Assembly (NCBI RefSeq): GCF_003570885.1
Contig: NZ_QXJC01000001.1
Location: 558,001-622,000, forward strand
Direction of reading: 5' to 3'
Origin: Simplicispira hankyongi
GTDB taxonomy: Bacteria; Pseudomonadota; Gammaproteobacteria; Burkholderiales; Burkholderiaceae_C
DNA: 64,000 nucleotides
In this document: positions 52,635 through 61,950 of the stretch, piece by piece
How the letters are laid out: every line of letters begins with the position of its first letter
Position numbering within the stretch: the stretch's first letter is position 1
Position numbers and translations under genes: made by a program
The notes under the pieces: model-generated
Databases searched by the model: none
Told to the model about the DNA's origin: nothing
What the model saw: the letters and a program-made list of their open reading frames with translations, nothing else

Positions 52635-53740
52635 AGACCATTCGCCGCATGGTTCACCGCGAAGTGCTCGCTGCCGTGGCTCTGGTGACGCTCGGGTTTC
52701 TGGCGCTGTTCTTCTTCTTTGACCTGATCGATGAGCTGCGTTCGGTGGGCCGCATGCCCGATACCTATCCGGTCTCCCAGGCCGTGCTGTATGTGCTGCT
52801 CGGCATACCGACCCATTTGTACGAACTGCTACCGATCACGGTGCTGATCGGGACGATTTTCGTGATGGCGCGTTTTGCGCAAAGCTCTGAATTCACCATT
52901 TTGCGCACCAGCGGCCTCGGCCCAGGGCGTGCACTGGGCATGCTGCTGATGCTGGGCAGTGCATTCGTGATGGTGACCTTTGCCCTGGGCGACTATGTGG
53001 CGCCAGCGAGTGACCGCGCAGCGCAGGTGCTCAAGTCCAGAGGGCTTGCGCGCCTGACCACTGGCGGCACCGGCGCCTGGCTCAAGGAGCGCCAGGGAGA
53101 CGATTCGGTCGCCGTGAACATTCGGACCATTCGCTCGGACGGCCTGATGGAAGGCATTCGCATTTATCGCTTCGACGCCCATAGCCGCCTTGTATCGCAA
53201 ACCCTGGCTGAGTCTGCAAAGCTTGCAAGCGACGGGGAGGCGTGGCAGCTCAAGCAGGTGCACAGCAATACCTTTTTGCGAGATGCCGACGGTGAAACAC
53301 AGAGCGCAGAGCGCCTTGAACTTGCCGAACTGCGCTGGCCTACGCGGATCACAGCCGACATGGTCTCGGCTGCAGTCCTCCAACCCGATCACATGGCAAC
53401 CGTGGATCTCTTTCAATACATTCGCCACCTGGAGGCCAACGGCCAATCGGCACAACGCTACGAAATCGAGTTCTGGCGCAAGGTGTTCTACCCCTTGAGC
53501 TGCCTGGTGATGGTGGTGCTGGCCCTGCCTTTTGCCTACCTGCACTTTCGCGCGGGTTCGACCACCGGCTATGTGTTTGGCGGCGTGATGGCGGGTATCA
53601 GCTTCTTCCTGCTCAACAACGTGTTCGGTTTTGCCGGCACCCTGCAAAACTGGTCGCCTTGGCTCACGGCGGCGGCGCCAGGCCTTATTTACACCTTCGC
53701 CTCACTGGCCGCCTTCGGCTGGCTGGTGCTGCGGCGCTGA
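52631..53740 (+). CDS. lptG: LPS export ABC transporter permease LptG
   Basis: A 369-residue partner of LptF with the same topology: RRMVHREVLAAVALVTLGFLALFFFFDLIDEL, a periplasmic domain, and C-terminal helices beginning YEIEFWRKVFYPLSCLVMVVLALPFAYLHFR. The start at ATG 52631 overlaps the lptF stop (ATGA). The lptF-lptG order and coupling are standard. Confidence 0.96.
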   Translation: MKTIRRMVHREVLAAVALVTLGFLALFFFFDLIDELRSVGRMPDTYPVSQAVLYVLLGIPTHLYELLPITVLIGTIFVMARFAQSSEFTILRTSGLGPGRALGMLLMLGSAFVMVTFALGDYVAPASDRAAQVLKSRGLARLTTGGTGAWLKERQGDDSVAVNIRTIRSDGLMEGIRIYRFDAHSRLVSQTLAESAKLASDGEAWQLKQVHSNTFLRDADGETQSAERLELAELRWPTRITADMVSAAVLQPDHMATVDLFQYIRHLEANGQSAQRYEIEFWRKVFYPLSCLVMVVLALPFAYLHFRAGSTTGYVFGGVMAGISFFLLNNVFGFAGTLQNWSPWLTAAAPGLIYTFASLAAFGWLVLRR

Positions 53741-53754
53741 CGGGCAGGCACGCC

Positions 53755-54132
53755 ATGCACCACCCCGTTGGAATCGTCCTGTTTGCCCACGGGTCGCGCG
53801 ATGCCGGCTGGCGCGCGCCTATTGAAGCGGTGCGAGCCGAAATTGAGCGCAGCCGGCCAGACGTCGAGGTACGCTGTGCCTACCTGGAGCTGTGCGAGCC
53901 CGACCTGGCGCAGGCAAGCCGCAGTTTGCACGCGGCCGGCGTGCGCACGCTGACCATCGTGCCCATGTTTCTGGGCACCGGGCGGCACGCGCGGGACGAC
54001 CTGCCCCTGTTGGTCGCCGACCTGCGCGCACAGCACCCCGACATGTCCATCGAGGTGCAAGAGGCGGTCGGCGAGAACCCTCGCATGACGGCGCTGATGG
54101 CCGAAATTGCCTGTGGTGGCCCTCCGATCTAG
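53755..54132 (+). CDS. cbiX: Sirohydrochlorin chelatase, CbiX type
   Basis: A 125-residue single-domain chelatase: GIVLFAHGSRDAGWRAPIEAV with the metal-site histidine, EVRCAYLELCEPDLAQA, and VRTLTIVPMFLGTGRHARDDLP with the second histidine. It inserts iron or cobalt into sirohydrochlorin, here probably for siroheme because the next gene is the sulfur regulator CysB. It starts 14 bp after lptG. Confidence 0.9.
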   Translation: MHHPVGIVLFAHGSRDAGWRAPIEAVRAEIERSRPDVEVRCAYLELCEPDLAQASRSLHAAGVRTLTIVPMFLGTGRHARDDLPLLVADLRAQHPDMSIEVQEAVGENPRMTALMAEIACGGPPI

Positions 54133-54200
54133 TGTCGTACACACGGGATCAGACGCGATCCATATTGCATAATGATTGGCTTCTTTAGCCAAGATTCAAT

Positions 54201-55142
54201 ATGAACCTGCACCAATTTCGCTTTGTTCAGGAAGCCGCTCGCCGCAACCTGAACCTCACCGAGGCGGCGAAAGCGCTGCACACCTCGCAGCCCGGGGTGT
54301 CCAAGGCGATCATCGAACTCGAAGGCGAACTCGGCATTGATATCTTCGCGCGCCACGGCAAGCGCTTGAAGCGCATCACCGAACCGGGCCAGCATGTCCT
54401 CAAGAGCATCGAGCTCATCATGCGCGAAGTCGGCAACTTGAAGCGCATCGGTGAGCAGTACAGCGCCCAGGACAACGGCACCTTCAGCATTGCCACCACG
54501 CACACACAGGCGCGCTACGTGCTGCCGCCGGCCGTCGCGAAACTGCGCGAGGCCTACCCCAAGGTGAACATCAGCCTGCACCAGGCCACGCCCGACCAGG
54601 TGGCCCGTATGGTGATCGACGAGGTGGCCGAAATCGGCGTGGCCACCGAATCCCTGGTCGATTACCCAGAACTCGTCACCCTCCCCTGCTACGAATGGCA
54701 GCATGTGCTGGTCATGCCGCACGGCCATCCGCTGGCGCAAAAGGAGCGCATTGGCCTGGACGACATCGCCCACGAGCCGCTCATTACCTACCACCCATCG
54801 TTTACCGGCCGCACCAAGATCGACCAGGCCTTTGCCACGCGCCGGCTGCAGCCGAACGTGGTGCTGGAAGCGATCGATTCGGACGTCATCAAGACCTACG
54901 TGCGCCTGGGCCTGGGCCTGGGCATCGTGGCGGAAATGGCCATGCGGGACGATCCGGTAGGCGACCTGCTGGTGCGCCCGGCCGGCCATTTGTTTGGCCA
55001 GAGCGTGGCGCGCGTGGCGTTCAAGCGCGGCGCCTACCTGCGCAATTTTGTGTACCGTTTTGCCGAACTGCTGAGCGACCGCCTGGGCCGCGATCTCGTC
55101 ATGCGCGCCATGACCGGGCAAGTAAACGACTACGAGCTTTGA
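54201..55142 (+). CDS. cysB: CysB-type LysR transcriptional regulator
   Basis: A 313-residue LysR protein of the CysB/Cbl group. The winged helix is MNLHQFRFVQEAARRNLNLTEAAKALHTSQPGVSKAIIELEGELGIDIFARHGKRLKRIT. The effector domain begins GTFSIATTHTQARYVLPPAV, a segment specific to this group that binds N-acetylserine or sulfate-type ligands. It controls sulfate assimilation genes. The upstream 68 bp contain its promoter. Confidence 0.95.
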   Translation: MNLHQFRFVQEAARRNLNLTEAAKALHTSQPGVSKAIIELEGELGIDIFARHGKRLKRITEPGQHVLKSIELIMREVGNLKRIGEQYSAQDNGTFSIATTHTQARYVLPPAVAKLREAYPKVNISLHQATPDQVARMVIDEVAEIGVATESLVDYPELVTLPCYEWQHVLVMPHGHPLAQKERIGLDDIAHEPLITYHPSFTGRTKIDQAFATRRLQPNVVLEAIDSDVIKTYVRLGLGLGIVAEMAMRDDPVGDLLVRPAGHLFGQSVARVAFKRGAYLRNFVYRFAELLSDRLGRDLVMRAMTGQVNDYEL

Positions 55143-55168
55143 ACCTAGAAACCTCTCCCGCACCGACC

Positions 55169-56338
55169 ATGGACCGCGCCACCGCACCCCGCACCCCGCA
55201 CCTCACCAGCCGCCTGCCGCAAGTGGGCACCACCATCTTCAGCGTGATGTCGGCGCTGGCGGCCGAGCACGGCGCGGTGAATCTGGGCCAAGGCTTTCCT
55301 GATTTCGACTGCGACCCGCGCTTGCCGGACGCCGTGACCGCCGCCATGGGCGCTGGCCACAACCAGTACCCACCCATGCCGGGCGTGCCCGCGCTGCGGG
55401 AAGCGGTTGCTTCAAAAATAGAAGCGCTCCACGCCCGCCAATACAGCGCTGCAACCGAAATCACCATCACGGCTGGTGCAACGCAGGCCATCCTGACGGC
55501 GATCCTGGCCACCGTGCACCCCGGTGACGAGGTGATCGTCCTCGAACCCTGCTACGACAGCTACGTCCCCAACGTCGAGCTGGCGGGTGGCGTGGCGGTG
55601 CGCGTGCCGCTCACACCCGGCAGCTTTCGCCCTGATTTCGACAAGATCGGCGCCGCCATCACGCCGCGCACCCGCGCCATCATCGTCAACAGCCCGCACA
55701 ACCCGAGCGCGACGGTCTGGAGCGCCGAGGAGATGCAGCAGCTGCAAGACTTGCTGGCGCCGACCGACATCCTGCTCATCAGCGACGAGGTCTACGAGCA
55801 CATGGTGTTCGACGGCGCCGAGCACCAGAGCGCGGCGCGCTTTCCCGGTCTGGCCGCGCGCGCGTTCATCGTCTCCAGCTTTGGCAAGACCTTCCACGTC
55901 ACGGGTTGGAAGGTGGGCACCGTGGCCGCACCCGCTGCCTTGACCGCCGAATTCCGCAAGGTGCACCAATTCAACGTGTTCACGGTGAACACCCCCATGC
56001 AGCATGGCCTGGCGGCCTACCTGCAGGATTCGGCACCCTACCTGCAACTGCCCGCCTTCTACCAGGCCAAGCGCGACCTCTTTCGCCAGGGGCTGGAAGG
56101 CTCGCGCCTGAAGCTCTTGCCCAGCGCCGGCAGCTACTTTCAGTGCGTGGACATCGCAAAGGTCAGCGACTTGAGCGAGGCCGATTTCTGCCAATGGCTG
56201 ACCCGCGAACTGGGCGTGGCTGCGATTCCGCTCTCGGCGTTCTACCGCGACGGGTTTGACCAGCGCGTGGTGCGATTCTGCTTCGCCAAGAAAGACGAGA
56301 CCCTGCGCGCAGCGCTGGAGCGGCTGCGGCGGCTGTGA
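55169..56338 (+). CDS. PLP-dependent aminotransferase (methionine aminotransferase/YbdL type)
   Basis: A 389-residue class I aminotransferase. AVNLGQGFPDFDCDPRLPDAVTAAM and QYPPMPGVPALREAVASKI are typical of the YbdL/kynurenine aminotransferase group. The PLP lysine lies in SSFGKTFHVTGWKVG, with NSPHNPSATVW and DEVYEHMVFDG as cofactor contacts. It probably uses methionine or aromatic amino acids. It begins 26 bp after cysB, fitting a sulfur-metabolism link. Confidence 0.92.
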   Translation: MDRATAPRTPHLTSRLPQVGTTIFSVMSALAAEHGAVNLGQGFPDFDCDPRLPDAVTAAMGAGHNQYPPMPGVPALREAVASKIEALHARQYSAATEITITAGATQAILTAILATVHPGDEVIVLEPCYDSYVPNVELAGGVAVRVPLTPGSFRPDFDKIGAAITPRTRAIIVNSPHNPSATVWSAEEMQQLQDLLAPTDILLISDEVYEHMVFDGAEHQSAARFPGLAARAFIVSSFGKTFHVTGWKVGTVAAPAALTAEFRKVHQFNVFTVNTPMQHGLAAYLQDSAPYLQLPAFYQAKRDLFRQGLEGSRLKLLPSAGSYFQCVDIAKVSDLSEADFCQWLTRELGVAAIPLSAFYRDGFDQRVVRFCFAKKDETLRAALERLRRL

Positions 56339-56383
56339 AGGCTAGAGGCTCTGCGACGGACAGCTAATCCAGCTAAATTCTTA

Positions 56384-56443
56384 GCAAAAAATGGCTCTAG
56401 CGTATACCCCATAAGCGTTAGCAGCTATTAATTTAATAGCTTT
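56384..56443. repeat. Dispersed Comamonadaceae repeat, intergenic copy
   Basis: GGCTCTAGCG, CATAAGCGTTAGCAGC and TATTAATTTAATAGC form an imperfect palindrome with A/T-rich ends. It resembles the copy at 62552-62621. It lies between the aminotransferase gene and the oxidoreductase operon; the rest of the 250-bp gap shows no gene. Confidence 0.72.
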
Positions 56444-56588
56444 CTGCGCGCTGTCCAAGCAGCGCTTGCCTGCGTTTTGGCGGACGTGGCCGCAAGGCCA
56501 ACCCGCTGATCCGCGTCAAGTTTTCTGTACAGAGGACGGACTCAAGGGATTCACCCGAGAGCCAGCGCCAATGGAGCGAACCTAGACT

Positions 56589-58472
56589 GTGGCGTCCTGC
56601 GCCACCGTGGCCGCAGGCAGAGGACTGGAGTTTGCCTTGCAGCCTACCCAAACCGCCCATCCGGACTACTTCCACAAGGTGGTCGATTGCCAGTGGGCCT
56701 GCCCTGCCCACACCCCGGTGCCCGAGTACATCCGCCTGATCGGCCAGGGCCGCTACGACGACGCCTACATGGTCAACTGGGTGTCCAACGTGTTTCCCGG
56801 CATTCTTGGCCGCACCTGCGACCGGCCCTGCGAGCCCGCCTGCCGGCGCGGCCGGGTCGAGGAAAGCAATGGCGCCCACCCCGAGCCCGTGGCCATCTGC
56901 CGCTTAAAGCGTGTGGCAGCCGACAACAAAACCGCCGGAATCAAGGCACGCATGCCCGCCATCGCACCCCGCAACGGCAAGCGCGTGGCCTGCGTGGGCG
57001 CCGGCCCCGCATCGCTGACCGTGGCGCGCGACCTGGCGCCGCTGGGCTACGAGGTGACGGTGTTCGACGCCGAATCCAAGGCGGGCGGCTTCATCCGCAG
57101 CCAGATTCCACGCTTTCGCCTGCCGGAATCGGTGATCGACGACGAAACCGGCTACATCCTCGACATGGGGGTGCAGTTTCGCAGCCAGGAAAGCGTGGAC
57201 TCGCTGCGTACGTTGCTGCAGCAAGGCTACGACGCGGTGTTTGTGGGCAGCGGCGCGCCGCGCGGGCGCGATCTGGAGATTCCAGGCCGGCGCGAGATCG
57301 AGGGCAACATCCATATCGGCATCGACTGGCTGGCTTCGGTGTCGTTCAGGCACATCACCCGCATCGCACCGCGCGTCATCGTGCTGGGCGGCGGCAACAC
57401 CGCCATGGACTGCTGCCGCTCGGCGCGGCGCTTGGGCGGCACCGACGTCAAGGTCATCGTGCGCAGCGGCTTTGACGAGATGAAGGCTTCGCCCTGGGAA
57501 AAAGAGGATGCGCTGCACGAGGGCATCCCGATCCTGAACTTCCATGTGCCCAAGACTTTTGAGCACGACAACGGCCAGCTCACCGCCATGACCTTCGAGA
57601 TCGTGCAGGCCGAGTACGACGCGCAAGGCCGCCGCAGCCTGGTGCCCACGGGTGAGCCCGAGGTGCGCGTGCCCTGCGACGTGGTGCTGATCGCCGTGGG
57701 CCAGGAAAATGCGTTTCCGTGGATCGAGGACGACGTGGGCATTGCCTTTGACCGATGGGGTTTGCCGCAGCTCACACCAGACACCTTCCAGTCCACCCTG
57801 CCCCAGGTATTCTTCGGCGGCGACGCGGCCTACGGCCCGAAAAACATCATTACCGCCGTGGCACAGGGGCACGAGGCGGCGGTGTCGATCGACCGCTTCC
57901 TGCACGGCGAAGACGTGCGCCAGCGCCCGGCGCCGCACACCAACCTGATGTCCACCAAGATGGGTATCCACGAGTGGAGCTACAACAACGACGTCTCGAA
58001 CGACCTGCGCTTCAAAGTGCCATGGGCCAAGGCCGAGGTGGCGCTGGCCAGCATCCGGGTGGAAGTGGAGCTGGGGTTCGATGCCGCCACCGCGTTCAAG
58101 GAAGCCAGCCGCTGCCTGAACTGCGACGTGCAGACGGTGTTCAACCGCTCCACCTGCATCGAGTGCGATGCCTGCGTGGACATTTGCCCCATGGACAGCA
58201 TTACGTTCACCTTCAATGGCGAAGAGGACGAGTTGCGCAAGCGGCTCAAGGCCCCCGCCGGGAACCTGACGCAAGCACTGATGGTTTCCGCGCCGCTCAA
58301 AACCGGGCGCGTCATGGTCAAGGACGAAGACGTCTGCCTGCACTGCGGCCTGTGCGCCGAGCGCTGCCCCACGGGCGCCTGGGATATGCAGAAGTTCCGC
58401 CTGGATACCACCCAGGCCGGCCCGCAATGCCGCGACGCCCAGACCACCCGCCACACGCTGGAGGCCGCATGA
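56589..58472 (+). CDS. GltD-like FAD/NAD(P) oxidoreductase with ferredoxin domain
   Basis: A 627-residue protein with a GTG start. Residues ~20-110 are the GltD-type 4Fe-4S domain (VVDCQWACPAHTPVPEYIRLI, CDRPCEPACRRG). FAD binding is VACVGAGPASLTVARDLAPLGYEVTVFD and NADPH binding is VIVLGGGNTAMDCCRSARRLGG. A two-cluster ferredoxin end follows (STCIECDACVDICPMDSITF and DEDVCLHCGLCAERCPTGAW). It should move electrons between NADPH and the ferredoxin sites serving the 2-oxoacid oxidoreductase encoded next. It overlaps korA by 4 bp. Confidence 0.9.
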   Translation: MASCATVAAGRGLEFALQPTQTAHPDYFHKVVDCQWACPAHTPVPEYIRLIGQGRYDDAYMVNWVSNVFPGILGRTCDRPCEPACRRGRVEESNGAHPEPVAICRLKRVAADNKTAGIKARMPAIAPRNGKRVACVGAGPASLTVARDLAPLGYEVTVFDAESKAGGFIRSQIPRFRLPESVIDDETGYILDMGVQFRSQESVDSLRTLLQQGYDAVFVGSGAPRGRDLEIPGRREIEGNIHIGIDWLASVSFRHITRIAPRVIVLGGGNTAMDCCRSARRLGGTDVKVIVRSGFDEMKASPWEKEDALHEGIPILNFHVPKTFEHDNGQLTAMTFEIVQAEYDAQGRRSLVPTGEPEVRVPCDVVLIAVGQENAFPWIEDDVGIAFDRWGLPQLTPDTFQSTLPQVFFGGDAAYGPKNIITAVAQGHEAAVSIDRFLHGEDVRQRPAPHTNLMSTKMGIHEWSYNNDVSNDLRFKVPWAKAEVALASIRVEVELGFDAATAFKEASRCLNCDVQTVFNRSTCIECDACVDICPMDSITFTFNGEEDELRKRLKAPAGNLTQALMVSAPLKTGRVMVKDEDVCLHCGLCAERCPTGAWDMQKFRLDTTQAGPQCRDAQTTRHTLEAA

Positions 58473-60301
58473 AGCCCATTGAAGCCGTCAACGACTTTGT
58501 CATCAAGTTCGCCAACGTCAACGGCTCGGGCTCGGCGTCCGCCAACGAGCTGTTCGCCAAGGCCATTCTGCGCATGGGTGTGCCAGTCAGCCCGCGCAAC
58601 ATCTTCCCCAGCAACATCCAGGGCTTGCCGACCTGGTACGAGGCCCGCGTGTGCGAGCGCGGCTATTCCGGGCGGCGCGGCGGCGTGGACATGATGGTGG
58701 CCATGAACCCGCAGACCTGGGACGCCGACGTGGCCGAGCTCTCGCCGGGCGGTTACCTGTTCTACGACAGCACCCGGCCTATTCCTGCGTCCAAGTTTCG
58801 CACTGACACCACTGTCATCGGCGTGCCGCTGACCGAGATCAGCAACAGCGCCTACACCGAGCCGCGCCAGCGCCAGTTGTTCAAGAACATCATCTACGTG
58901 GGCGCCCTCTCCATCCTGCTCGACGTGGAAGCCGAGGTATTCGAGAAGCTCTTTGCCGAGCAGTACAAGGGCAAGGAAATACTGCTCGATTCCAACATCA
59001 AGGCCCTGCACCTGGGGCGTGACTACGTCAAGGCACACCTGCAGGCGCCCCTGGGCATCCGGGTGCGCCGTGCCGACGAGGTAGGCGACCTCATTTTTAC
59101 CGACGGCAACAGCGCAGCCGCCCTGGGCTGTGTGTACGGCGGCGCCACGGTGGCGGCTTGGTACCCGATCACGCCCTCATCGTCGGTGCCCGAGGCCTTC
59201 CAGAAATACTGCGACAAGTTCCGCATCGACCCGGACACCGGCCGCAGCAACTTCGCCATCGTGCAGGCCGAAGACGAACTGGCCTCCATCGGCATGGTGG
59301 TGGGCGCGGGCTGGAACGGCGCCCGCGCCTTCACCGCCACCTCGGGCCCGGGCATCTCGCTGATGACGGAGTTCATCGGCCTGGCCTACTTTGCCGAAAT
59401 CCCAGTCACCATCATCGACGTGCAGCGCGGCGGGCCGTCCACCGGCATGCCCACGCGCACCCAGCAGTCGGACCTGCTCGCCTGCGCCTACGCCTCGCAC
59501 GGCGACACCAAGCATGTGCTGCTGTTTCCCGAAGACCCACACGAATGCTTTGAACACGCCGCCGCAGCGCTGGACCTGGCCGACCGGCTGCAAACCCCGA
59601 TTTTTCTCATGACCGACCTGGACATCGGCATGAACCAGCGCCTGTGCAAACCCTTTGCCTGGGACGACACGCGTACCTACGACCGGGGCAAGGTGATGAC
59701 TGCCGAAGAATTGGAGGCGGGCAAGGATTTTGGCCGCTACAAGGACGTGGATGGCGACGGTATTCCCTGGCGCACCTACCCCGGCACGCACCCCACCAAA
59801 GGCAGCTTTTTCACGCGCGGCACCACGCGCGACTCCTATGCCCGCTACTCGGAGCGCGGGCCGGACTACCTCTACAACATGGAACGTCTGCTGCGCAAAT
59901 TTCGCACCGCCGCCGACCTGGTGCCCCAGCCCGTGCTGCGCAGCGCGGCGCATGCCACGCCGCTGGGCGTAATCTACTTCGGCTCCACCAGCCCGGCCAT
60001 GCAGGAGGCGCTGGATGTTCTGACGGCCTCCGGCACCGACATCGACGCGATGCGCCTGCGCGCCTTTCCCTTCCCCGATTCGGTGGACCGCTTCATCGCC
60101 GCGCACGAACAGGTGTTTGTGGTGGAGCAGAACCGCGACGCCCAGATGCACGCCCTGCTGGTCAACGAGCTGGGCGTGGACCCGGCGCGCCTCGTCAAGC
60201 TGCTGCACTACGACGGCACGCCGATCACGGCGCGCTTCATCACCCAGGCGATTCAGACCCATCTGCAAGGCGCCACGGCGTCGCTGAAGGAGGCCGCATG
60301 A
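58469..60301 (+). CDS. korA: 2-oxoacid:ferredoxin oxidoreductase, fused gamma-alpha subunit
   Basis: A 610-residue subunit. Residues ~1-190 are the gamma domain (NVNGSGSASANELFAKAILRMG, RRGGVDMMVAMN); the alpha part starts near residue 210 with YPITPSSSVPEAFQKYC and GISLMTEFIGLAYFAEIPVTIIDVQRGGPSTGMPTRTQQSDLL. With the beta subunit it oxidatively decarboxylates a 2-oxoacid to acyl-CoA, reducing ferredoxin. The substrate is probably 2-oxoglutarate, but pyruvate or others are possible. It overlaps both neighbours by 4 bp. Confidence 0.9.
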   Translation: MKPIEAVNDFVIKFANVNGSGSASANELFAKAILRMGVPVSPRNIFPSNIQGLPTWYEARVCERGYSGRRGGVDMMVAMNPQTWDADVAELSPGGYLFYDSTRPIPASKFRTDTTVIGVPLTEISNSAYTEPRQRQLFKNIIYVGALSILLDVEAEVFEKLFAEQYKGKEILLDSNIKALHLGRDYVKAHLQAPLGIRVRRADEVGDLIFTDGNSAAALGCVYGGATVAAWYPITPSSSVPEAFQKYCDKFRIDPDTGRSNFAIVQAEDELASIGMVVGAGWNGARAFTATSGPGISLMTEFIGLAYFAEIPVTIIDVQRGGPSTGMPTRTQQSDLLACAYASHGDTKHVLLFPEDPHECFEHAAAALDLADRLQTPIFLMTDLDIGMNQRLCKPFAWDDTRTYDRGKVMTAEELEAGKDFGRYKDVDGDGIPWRTYPGTHPTKGSFFTRGTTRDSYARYSERGPDYLYNMERLLRKFRTAADLVPQPVLRSAAHATPLGVIYFGSTSPAMQEALDVLTASGTDIDAMRLRAFPFPDSVDRFIAAHEQVFVVEQNRDAQMHALLVNELGVDPARLVKLLHYDGTPITARFITQAIQTHLQGATASLKEAA

Positions 60302-61353
60302 CCTACCTCGCCAAGCCCCGGCTGCACCACCCCACGCTGACCCACAACAAGGTGGGCTACACGCGGCGCGACTACGAAGGCCGCATCTCTACCCTGTGTG
60401 CGGGCTGCGGGCACGACTCGATCTCGGCGGCCATCATCCAGGCCTGCTGGGAGCTCGACATCGAACCCCACCGTGTCGCCAAGCTCTCGGGCATTGGCTG
60501 CAGCTCCAAAACGCCGGACTATTTTCTGGGCGCCTCGCACGGCTTCAACACCGTGCACGGGCGCATGCCCTCGGTGCTGACCGGCGCCAACCTGGCCAAC
60601 CGCGACCTGCTGTACCTGGGTGTCTCGGGCGACGGCGATTCGGCCTCCATCGGCCTTGGGCAGTTCGCCAATGCCATGCGCCGGGGCGTGCGCATGGCCT
60701 ATATCGTCGAAAACAACGGCGTCTACGGCCTGACCAAGGGCCAGTTCTCGGCCACGGCCGACCGGGGTTCGCGCAGCAAGAAGGGTGTGGTCAACAACGA
60801 CAGCCCGGTGGACCTGGTAGGCCTGGCGCTGCAACTGGGCGCCACCTATGTGGCGCGCAGCTTTTCGGGCGACAAGGAGCAGCTCGTGCCGCTCATCAAG
60901 GGCGCCCTCGGCCACGGTGGGGCGGCGTTCATCGACGTCATCAGCCCCTGCGTCACCTTCAACAACCACAGCGGCAGCACCAAGAGCTACGACTACGTGC
61001 GCCAGCACAACGAGGCCGTGAGCCGCATCGACTTCATGCCCCGGCACAGCGAGATCACGGCGCAGTACGCGCCCGGCGAAGTGATCGACGTGCAGCAGCA
61101 CGACGGCAGCCCGCTGCGCCTGCGCAAACTGCACACCGATTACGACCCCACCGACCGCTACGCCGCGCTCAGCTACATGAACGCCCACCAGGCGCGCGGC
61201 GAAGTGGTGACCGGTCTGCTCTACCTCGACCCGCAGGCCACCGACCTGCACCTGTCCCTCAACACCAGCAACACGCCGCTCAACAGCCTGGGGCCGGCCC
61301 AACTGTGCCCCGGCTCGAAAGCACTGGAAAAACTCAACGCATCGCTGCGCTGA
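60298..61353 (+). CDS. korB: 2-oxoacid:ferredoxin oxidoreductase, beta (TPP) subunit
   Basis: A 351-residue subunit. CAGCGHDSISAAIIQACWEL and SGIGCSSKTPDYFLG supply cluster or TPP contacts. The TPP signature is VSGDGDSASIGLGQFANAMRRG...IVENNGVYGLTKGQFSAT. HGRMPSVLTGANLAN is also conserved. It is longer than KorB of anaerobes owing to a C-terminal extension. It is the third coupled gene of the operon and is followed 31 bp later by a CBS-domain gene. Confidence 0.92.
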   Translation: MTYLAKPRLHHPTLTHNKVGYTRRDYEGRISTLCAGCGHDSISAAIIQACWELDIEPHRVAKLSGIGCSSKTPDYFLGASHGFNTVHGRMPSVLTGANLANRDLLYLGVSGDGDSASIGLGQFANAMRRGVRMAYIVENNGVYGLTKGQFSATADRGSRSKKGVVNNDSPVDLVGLALQLGATYVARSFSGDKEQLVPLIKGALGHGGAAFIDVISPCVTFNNHSGSTKSYDYVRQHNEAVSRIDFMPRHSEITAQYAPGEVIDVQQHDGSPLRLRKLHTDYDPTDRYAALSYMNAHQARGEVVTGLLYLDPQATDLHLSLNTSNTPLNSLGPAQLCPGSKALEKLNASLR

Positions 61354-61384
61354 CCCTGTTGTCCCCTGCCAAAGGAGCCCTGCC

Positions 61385-61825
61385 ATGGCCGAACGCACCG
61401 TGTTCCAGTCGATCTCCCAGCGCCACGTGGTGAGCCTGGGGCCCCAGGCCAGTGTCTGGGACGCGGCCTGCGTGATGACGCGCGCCAACTGCGGCAGCGT
61501 GCTCATCCTCGACACCCTGGGCGCCATCCTGGGCATCCTGACCGAACGCGACCTGATGACGCGCGTGCTGGCCAAGGCGCTGAGCCCCGAGACCACCCTG
61601 GTCTGCGACGTGATGACACCGCACCCGCAAACGGTGGGTCCCGACATGAAGGTCTCCGAGGCGGTGCTGATCATGATCGAGCGAGGCTTTCGGCACCTGC
61701 CCATCGTCTCGCCAGCGGACAAGATCCTCGGCGTTTTCTCGGTACGCGACGCGCTGCCGCGCGAGATCGGCGACGCGGTAAGCCTGGCGGAATTCAACGA
61801 CCAGGTGAACGACGCCCTGGGCTGA
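61385..61825 (+). CDS. CBS-domain pair protein
   Basis: A 146-residue protein made of two CBS motifs: residues ~14-65 (VSLGPQASVWDAACVMTRANCGSVLILDTLGAILGILTERDLMTRVL) and ~77-128 (TPHPQTVGPDMKVSEAVLIMIERGFRHLPIVSPADKILGVFSVRD). CBS pairs bind adenine nucleotides and signal energy status. Being in the KOR operon, it may tune that enzyme. This is inference. Confidence 0.88.
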   Translation: MAERTVFQSISQRHVVSLGPQASVWDAACVMTRANCGSVLILDTLGAILGILTERDLMTRVLAKALSPETTLVCDVMTPHPQTVGPDMKVSEAVLIMIERGFRHLPIVSPADKILGVFSVRDALPREIGDAVSLAEFNDQVNDALG

Positions 61826-61950
61826 TGCGGCGACCGACATGCCGGCGCCAGTTCGACCCGCATAGGAACGGACGAATCATTGGCGTTCCCGTCTCTGGGA
61901 TACTTGCGCCCCAGGAAACGGCCCCCTGAGAGAAAAAGAAAACCCACACC

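Noticed and set aside
56529-56536. CTGTACAG palindrome upstream of the oxidoreductase operon as a LexA box
   Set aside because: It lacks the 8-bp spacer between the half sites, so it does not fit the SOS-box consensus seen at lexA.
56904-58454. A 516-codon open frame antisense to the GltD-like gene
   Set aside because: Shadow of a clearly recognisable FAD/ferredoxin protein; no domain is visible in the antisense product.
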